In this document: piece after piece, positions 58,222 to 64,000 of the stretch
How positions within the stretch are numbered: the first letter of the stretch is position 1
How the letters are laid out: each line of letters starts with the position of its first letter
Assembly (NCBI GenBank): GCA_003868215.1
Contig: QWDQ01000004.1
Coordinates: 620,001-684,000 of the forward strand
Reading direction: 5' to 3'
Length of the DNA stretch: 64,000 bases
Origin: Pseudophaeomoniella oleicola
Lineage: Eukaryota; Ascomycota; Eurotiomycetes; Phaeomoniellales; Phaeomoniellaceae
Program-made: the position numbers and the translations under genes
The notes under the pieces: generated by a model
What the model was told of the DNA's origin: nothing
The model's database searches: none
The model's input: only the letters and a program-made list of their open reading frames with translations

Positions 58222-59022
58222 CTACATAAGCAATGCACCGCCATTGGTACTGATAATACTGCCAGAGAGGTTGTGATCCTTCATGCAGTACAAGTATGCT
58301 TCTGCAACATCCTCTGGTGTTCCCACTTTTCCCGTAGTGCAACCTTCTCCTGACGCCTGCAGTGTTTTCTGGCGTAAGTCCGGCGGCATCGAGTCCCAAA
58401 GTTCAGTGTTTACGGCGCCAGGGCTGATCAGGTTGACGCGGATAGGCTTCAAATCTAAGGCGAGGTTTCTGGTCATCCCGTGCAACCCTGTCGCATACGA
58501 AGCAACGACCGACCAATTCGCGATAGGATGTTCGGATACAGCACCAGTAGTGAGGACGATGCTTGATGCCGGACCTGGCGAAAGATGCTTGGCTGCGTAC
58601 TTGGCCACCAAGAGAGGGGCGAAGAACCGGACCATACCTGCCTGCTTGATATATGCGATATCGACATCGTGAATAGACTTGACGGCAAGCTGGTCTCCAG
58701 CGGTGAAGATGACATGGTCCAGCTTTATGCTTCCTTGAGCAGTGGCCACGTCAAAGAGCTCAGCTATATTTGTCTCTAGTTTATCTTCATTGCTCAGGTC
58801 ACAGGGATGACCGGAGATGTGGCATTTGCTGGAAGAGTAGGTCTGTTGGAGCCTGGACACACCGGCTTTCACTTTGTCTCCCTTTGAGCTGGCAATGAAG
58901 ACACTCCGAGCTCCATGTTCAATGCTCGCTTCAGCGGCTGCAAAACCTAGGCCTGAAGAGCCGCCTATGATCAAGATGCGGAGCCCGCTGAGCTTGTTCA
59001 CGTACTTGGCCTGGTCTGGCAT
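58222..59022 (-). CDS. Short-chain dehydrogenase/reductase-family protein with atypical active site
   Basis: A single-exon 266-aa protein starting with the ATG at 59022. The Rossmann dinucleotide-binding motif GGSSGLG is at residues 20-26, and the helix-strand pattern, the later FTAGD (in place of NNAG) and SPGAV motifs are SDR-like. The catalytic Tyr is at about 176 (VASYATGL), but the YxxxK lysine is Leu180. The upstream Ser region (TTGAVSEHP) is in place. I recall fungal SDRs with the same YA-G-L pattern, so the missing Lys may be a subfamily feature. The substrate is unknown, and the enzyme may be inactive or use an altered mechanism. Confidence 0.85.
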   Translation of the reverse strand: MPDQAKYVNKLSGLRILIIGGSSGLGFAAAEASIEHGARSVFIASSKGDKVKAGVSRLQQTYSSSKCHISGHPCDLSNEDKLETNIAELFDVATAQGSIKLDHVIFTAGDQLAVKSIHDVDIAYIKQAGMVRFFAPLLVAKYAAKHLSPGPASSIVLTTGAVSEHPIANWSVVASYATGLHGMTRNLALDLKPIRVNLISPGAVNTELWDSMPPDLRQKTLQASGEGCTTGKVGTPEDVAEAYLYCMKDHNLSGSIISTNGGALLM

Positions 59023-60461
59023 AATGAGTCTGTGGACGTTTGAAGTAATTGGATGAGTGACGAGCTTGGTAGAAGAGGACTAGTCGGACGGAGACAGTGC
59101 TTTGGTATATATGTAAGGGTTGACGGGTCAAGTTCGCGTTGCAAGTAATAGCGAAAGACCGTTATGGAATCGGAGGTAAGTTCAAACTGTTTGTAAGGCC
59201 GTTCAACACTCGATACAGGGCCAAGTCTTTATATGTACTACGTAGTAGAGGATATGCAGCAGTGATTACTAACGGAGTGCCTAGCCAGACGTCTAGTGTC
59301 TTGTCTTGACGTATACAACACATATCGGCGAGTCGGCATTTCGGTATGTGATCTCATTCAGTACTATCTCGTAGTGGTAAATATGGATTTTCATTGATGC
59401 AAGCATGTTCGCTCAGCAAAGTAAAATCTGTCCTTGACAAACCATACCTATCAATCAGCGAACCAGATCGTCTTCCTTTGTCGGTCTCCAGATATCTTCA
59501 TCGATAGATAGTATCATGTACCCCGTTGTATTTGCACCCTATGATACCTCCTGGCCCATAAGTAGCAGCTTAACGGAACACAGTGCCCCTTGACCATGAC
59601 AAGCCGCAACACAACTCGATTGCGGATACTACCACAGACTGAGCGGACTGAAAAGATGGGAAGAAGTCATCATAGTGTCTGACAGAACCGTGGAAGTGAT
59701 TCTGTATCTGGACGGGTAACGCTTGGCATTCAGCTCATTTCCCCGGCCTCGTTGACGGAGCAGCTTTTTATATTCCAAGACATGACTAATGGAATAGGCT
59801 CGAACCCTCCAAGTGCAGTTTCAATCACTCAAAGAGTGGCATATAGTAGGAACGGACCTCGACGGTTCATGTTACTGAATCACGTAGTTAGTCTCTATCG
59901 TCATTTCTGATCTTGATAAATCCAGGATATCAGCATGAAGTAAATGACAGATGTGCGGAGGAGGTGCCGTATCACCCGGTCTCGGGTCCGCCCCGGAGAT
60001 ACTAGTTTCCCAGTGTGTTTCTTTTGTGACTAGGTGCTAGTTATCAAATGCACATTGGTAGTCAACAACCAAGACCCGAATAACTACATGGTTGAGACTG
60101 GTTCTGACGTATCGCACAGGTGTTTCAAAGCCTCACACCAACTTGGTCCGCGTAACAATAATAGCATCGAGGTTTGGAGAGCTCCTTCAGGGGGTCAATC
60201 CCGATGGTCAAATAGCTTCGGCACAAGAGGCATGCCACCTCAGCGTCGAGACAAGGCCTGCTCATCGTTTCGCGGAGGAAGGTAAGGGTTTGATGGAGGC
60301 CCAACGGTCGCAGACTCCGGTCCATAGGAGATACGGGACTGGCCCTCGGACATGCCAGATGGCGCGTATTTTGGGTGGATGTGGCGAGACTTTGGCACTG
60401 TGTAGTATCGTCGTGCGTTTATGGGGAACATGACAAGGACATTGCATAGGGATACTGATGC
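59023..60461. other. Intergenic region, no supported gene
   Basis: About 1.4 kb between the SDR start and the rpc11 stop, both minus. Contains palindrome TACTACGTAGTA copy 4 at 59236-59247. Short frames at 60034-60433 have no family features. Confidence 0.45.
59236..59247. repeat. Palindrome TACTACGTAGTA, copy 4
   Basis: Exact 12-bp palindrome, upstream of the SDR gene. Confidence 0.75.
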
Positions 60462-60973
60462 TCAGTCTTCTCTCCATTTCCTGAGACACTTGGTACACTG
60501 CCCAACAATTAGCTCCGGAACAAACAGCTTTAGGTAGGTTCCGACATACCGTGTAGAAACTAGTTGGCGGCTCGTCGGCACTCCTGATCTGGAGTTGGTA
60601 GAAGGCTGCTTCGCGCGAATCACAGCTTGGATTTGGACATGGAACTAAGGTGCTGTTAGCAGTGACTCTGAGGGTTCGACGTGAGAACATACTCTCGGTC
60701 TTGGACTGGCTGTTCAGATCTGTAGCCCCCATAACGTCGTCTATCTTCTTCTGTTGCATGACCGTTCTTTCGAAATATGGTTTGTCGAGCACAAACTGAT
60801 AGGGGCAAGTGCGACATTCGAAGGCATTCTGGCCTAACGGATACTCCAGGGTTGGCGCAGTCCGAGCTATTGTTAGGGAATTGCTGCAATTTGGACAGAC
60901 TATTGAAGATCAGCATTACTTGTCGGAAAATTCATCTATAAAGGCAGAGGACGTCCATACATGTCGGAGCCAT
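60462..60973 (-). CDS. rpc11: RNA polymerase III subunit RPC11 (C11, TFIIS-like)
   Basis: Four exons, 60973-60961 (13 nt, MAPT plus one base), 60899-60693, 60644-60550 and 60497-60462, encode 116 aa. The joins give MAPTFCPNCSNSLTIART, then FECRTCPYQFVLD, then CPNPSCDSREAAFYQLQIR, SADEP and CTKC. Both zinc ribbons are complete: C6, C9, C33, C36 at the N-terminus and C76, C81, C106, C109 at the C-terminus. The D97-E98 pair in the C-terminal ribbon is the acidic hairpin used in RNA cleavage by TFIIS-like subunits. C11 gives Pol III its intrinsic RNA cleavage and helps termination and reinitiation. Length fits the family (about 110 aa). It is divergent from the ankyrin gene. Confidence 0.93.
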
Positions 60974-61746
60974 GGATGGGGCAGACGCAGCAAACCAAGT
61001 GTGATCTTCAGATAGACTGCCGGCATATGCAACGCGGTTTGATTTTCCCGTTGCGACAAATATAAATTTATTTACTTCAGAGACCAAACGGATATAATGA
61101 TGCGGCCGAATTCGGGTGCCAGAAGGCACCGTTTTTGTTGCCCTTGACGGGTACGCTTAAGGGAACCACCGCCGCTTTAATCTCTTCGTGCAATAACGTT
61201 GAACACTTGTCAATGTCCCAAGTTGTGAACAGTCACACATTATTTCGGCAGAAACAAAATCATTATCATAGGCATGTCTATAAATCGAGTATTATGTGTT
61301 GTGATATTCAATGGTCTTGGATCTAAGATTTCTGGTCTTTATGGCACTGTAAGTTATGTTGTTGTTATAGTATCATAATTACAGTACACGGGGAAGATCT
61401 TTATCAATCGGGTGCCCCTCAAACAGTTCCGACTCTATCTAAGCTTGATACTGTACAACTTAAGCGCAGCCGCGCATCGTCTTCTAGAGCGACGTCGCCG
61501 TGTTACGAATTTTGACGGCACGTTTTCCTATCTGTTTGCATCTGGCATTATAACTCCTTAAATGTTCATGAACAGCTTGTCCTTTGATATCTGTCATACA
61601 CGAAATTGTGCCACCTACTCCCTCGCGGTATAAAGGCTCGTGCTTAAAGAGCCCCCAACGGCCTACGTGTTTGCTTCGACTTCCAAGAGCAAATTCCTTC
61701 ACGAACCTTGACACAGCAGAAGGCGAAGGCCATTTCTTTGTTTAAG
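60974..61746. promoter_or_regulatory. Divergent promoter region, rpc11 and ankyrin gene
   Basis: 773 bp between divergent starts. A minus-strand frame at 61484-61714 overlaps the ankyrin leader and looks like chance. No specific sites are recognised. Confidence 0.4.
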
Positions 61747-62407
61747 ATGTCTGACGACGAGGTATGCCTCCCTTCAGTTACCATACCCGGATATCATCTC
61801 TGGTGCCTAAACTGACGAGTGCTTCAGGGTGCATCTCCCAAGGAGCAGGTCATCGAAGCCTGCCGACGTGATAACCTGGAACTCTTCGAATCCGTCCACA
61901 GCGATATGTCTTCCAAGAGCAAAGAAGAAATAGCAGAGTGGTTCAACAATATCACCGATTCCATGGGCAACCACTTGTTGCATATATGCGCTACCTACGG
62001 GTCATGTCAGTTCGCGCTTGGTGCTTTAGAGATAATCGATGGGCTAATATCTCCTAGATGATGTGATGGACTCTCTTCTTGATGTTGAAATGCTCGAATG
62101 CGACCCTCTAACTCCCCGCGACAAAGAAACCCCCGTACATCTTTGTATTAAATATGCGAACGAACGAGATGCCACCCTCGGCAGTGCTATGGCTAAGATG
62201 GCTATCGACGCTGGCTGCGATCCGAGAATCAAGGACAAACACGGGAGGAAACCAAGGGATCTTGTAGCACCCGGCAGTGAGGAGCTCGAAGAGTTGAAGA
62301 GTATGCTTGCTAAGGAGGAGTACATGGCTAATGAGGGCCTGAAAAAAGGCGATTCTTATGTGGATGATGCAGAGGGCGACGCCGGGAGTGCAAGCGATAG
62401 TGACTAG
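61747..62407 (+). CDS. Small ankyrin-repeat protein
   Basis: Exons 61747-61761 (MSDDE), 61828-62005 and 62058-62407 encode 180 aa. The second intron is 52 bp with a less usual GTCAGT donor and a CCTAG acceptor; joining it gives ICATYGSYDDVMDSLLDVE. Ankyrin-like helices are visible: DSMGNHLLHICATYGSY, PLTPRDKETPVHLCIKYANE and MAIDAGCDPRIKDKHGRKPRD. The C-terminus is charged and acidic (EGDAGSASDSD). It resembles fungal two-to-three-repeat ankyrin proteins; a specific partner cannot be named. It is divergent from rpc11. Confidence 0.82.
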
Positions 62408-63332
62408 CAATGGGGGCTCCAGGTTATCACCATGTAAAAGACTGTACATGAAGGCTGATGTTGTGTCTTTCACCAGCAGTCACACGGTAGCGCAACGACG
62501 AAGCGATGATTAACGACAAACACCCGGGGCCTCGCTTCTTTGGAATGTCTGGCAACAGAGTATGTGGCATGGATTGGTATTATGACGCGCTGCAAAGGTG
62601 AAATGCAACAGGAGGTTCAATCCCGTACTGTGTGCAGGTCCGTCAAGCAAGGGTTCTCATCCAAAACCATGGAAATCCAGGAACAGAGAAACGCCAATGC
62701 AAATGACAACTTTGCGTTCTCTGTCTTGGTGATCAAGCATAGATTATGGTCCACTCGGCCCGAGATAATACGTAGAACGGTACTCCTTGTACTGCAGAAG
62801 TATGAACATGAGAGAGAATACAGACTATGTTGAGAGCCAGTGCCTTCGGCATTAACAAGCGCCATTGACTTGACATACTCCCCGGATTACAGCTTGGCCC
62901 TCTTCCTCACGACCGTATGCCGGTCACCCCAGAAGAAAGACATGCAAGCTTGCCCACCTAGGCATGTTATATTAGAAGTTGAGTGATAAGACGAGTCAGC
63001 TTTGCATCGCGTCCCGCTTACCTTTTATGGCGACTAAAGAAGGGGTTAAATTACTATCGATTAGCTCCCGCTGTAAGGTATCATTGTTATATTACCCTGG
63101 ACCCTTGCTGAAAGTGATGTTGCTCTCCCTACCTTAGTGTATCATAATGCGCTTCAAAGGACTATCTATGGAGTACGCACCCCAGTCTTCATATTCTCTC
63201 ACTGTCGCATGAAGCTTTGCATGTGGTTTGTATGACCATTGATGGACCTTGTGTTTAGAACTGAACGCCCCTGAGACCCGAAATGCGTCTGCACCTCTCA
63301 ATCGTATTACGGTGACGCTGCGACTTCAAGCC
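62408..63332. other. Intergenic region upstream of auxilin-like gene
   Basis: 925 bp with short frames only (for example 62540-62833). It should hold the ankyrin 3' UTR and the promoter of the last gene. Confidence 0.4.
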
Positions 63333-64000
63333 ATGGACGATTTAAACGGTCTTCGATGGAACTCTGGTGGCGGTGATGCCAGGAAAGCGCCGTTGATGTC
63401 GTCGACCGGATTCCCACCACTGCGCTCAACGCCACCGACTTCAGGAAGATCTACGCCTTTGACAGGCGGGGCTTCCAATCCTCAATCGAAACCCGTGACA
63501 CCTGCCAACGACAGCTTCGCAAGCCTGGTGTCCTTCGGAGCCGGTTCGTCTACAAAGAATCTCTCACTCCAGGATCAACAGAAACGACTTCTAGAACAAA
63601 AAGCTGTTCAAGAGGCGGCAAAAGTGAAACAAGTCAATGCGAATTTCGGAGCCGTACCTGACCAGTTTTGGAACAACCTAGGAAGCGGGCGAAGCACTCC
63701 AGCGCAGCCTGTTGCCCAGGTAGCTAGTGCTTTCGAGCAACAGAGTTCCAGCACAAGTAATACAGCAGATGTCGATGACATTCTTGCAGCGTTTCATGCC
63801 TCTGCCCCGGTTGACTCCTCGAGCCATTTTCCCAAGCCGGCGGCTCTCCCTCTACCTCAGACATCAACACCTGCCCCTGCCGACATGAACGCAACCTCGA
63901 TTCACAACCCTACAGATTACTTGAAGTTCGAGGATGATGACCCATTTGGTCTCTCAGAGGCGCGCTCTGGGGGGAGTAACACCATTCTTTCAAATTCACA
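63333..64000 (+). CDS. swa2: Auxilin-like protein (Swa2 family), N-terminal part, cut by the window end
   Basis: An open frame runs from the ATG at 63333 past the window end (222 complete codons visible). The start MDDLNGLRWNS, a Ser/Thr/Pro-rich N-terminus with repeated TPP/STP motifs, the block NDSFASLVSFGAGSS, a helical QDQQKRLLEQKAVQEA and the clathrin/adaptor-like motifs DQFWNNLG and DDDPFGL match fungal auxilin-like Swa2 proteins. Auxilin uncoats clathrin vesicles with Hsp70; its J-domain and TPR would lie downstream of this window. The call rests on the N-terminal pattern only. Confidence 0.7.
   Translation, partial: MDDLNGLRWNSGGGDARKAPLMSSTGFPPLRSTPPTSGRSTPLTGGASNPQSKPVTPANDSFASLVSFGAGSSTKNLSLQDQQKRLLEQKAVQEAAKVKQVNANFGAVPDQFWNNLGSGRSTPAQPVAQVASAFEQQSSSTSNTADVDDILAAFHASAPVDSSSHFPKPAALPLPQTSTPAPADMNATSIHNPTDYLKFEDDDPFGLSEARSGGSNTILSNS

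Noticed and set aside
62540-62833. 97-codon frame before the auxilin-like gene
   Set aside because: No recognisable pattern and no splice context.

Overview
The window is nuclear DNA from a filamentous ascomycete (Pezizomycotina). The evidence is short introns (mostly 46-70 bp, with GTANGT donors, CTRAC-type branch sites and YAG acceptors), intron-rich single genes without operons, and families typical of moulds: PacC, calcineurin A, Opi1, an RNAi-type RNA-dependent RNA polymerase and a Zn2Cys6 regulator. The class cannot be fixed from the sequence alone. The content is mainly core cellular genes. I recognised no transposon, virus-derived element, CRISPR array, rRNA or tRNA.

Layout, left to right. 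0.6-5.1 kb: an alpha/beta hydrolase relative that has lost its catalytic residues, an Mmc1-like mitochondrial protein, and a divergent pICln/Lot5 gene. 6.2-13 kb: RNA-dependent RNA polymerase and calcineurin A. 13.8-15.2 kb: two small genes of unknown function. 15.9-48.2 kb: ten genes in a row, all on the minus strand: opi1, a large single-pass membrane protein, a small Cys-rich protein, taf11, pacC, a Zn2Cys6 factor, taf6, spp1, a METTL25-type methyltransferase and nse3. 49.1-52.9 kb: efr3 (+). 53.2-59.0 kb: a RecA/Rad51-paralogue-like protein, tef1 (EF-1alpha) and a short-chain dehydrogenase, all minus. 60.5-62.4 kb: the RNA polymerase III subunit rpc11 (minus), divergent from an ankyrin-repeat gene (+). 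The window ends inside an auxilin-like (Swa2) gene (+).

Gene models were built by joining exons by hand at splice sites that restore the family sequence. Every joined CDS has a length divisible by three. Several exons are very small: 3 nt in the Cys-rich gene, 5 nt in tef1, 13 nt in rpc11, 15 nt in the ankyrin gene.

By theme: transcription and chromatin (taf6, taf11, spp1, rpc11, pacC, opi1, Zn2Cys6 factor), genome stability and RNAi (nse3, Rad51-like protein, RdRP), signalling and membranes (calcineurin A, efr3, opi1, auxilin). I saw no clear new multi-gene system. The most interesting signals are a dense cluster of PacC-consensus hexamers 1.0-2.5 kb upstream of pacC itself, a 327-nt fully open in-frame candidate intron within pacC, a 12-bp palindrome with four exact intergenic copies, and two enzyme-fold proteins without the usual catalytic residues. 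Two long intergenic stretches, 29.3-33.4 kb (upstream of pacC) and 36.6-40.2 kb (upstream of the Zn2Cys6 gene), hold no gene I can support.
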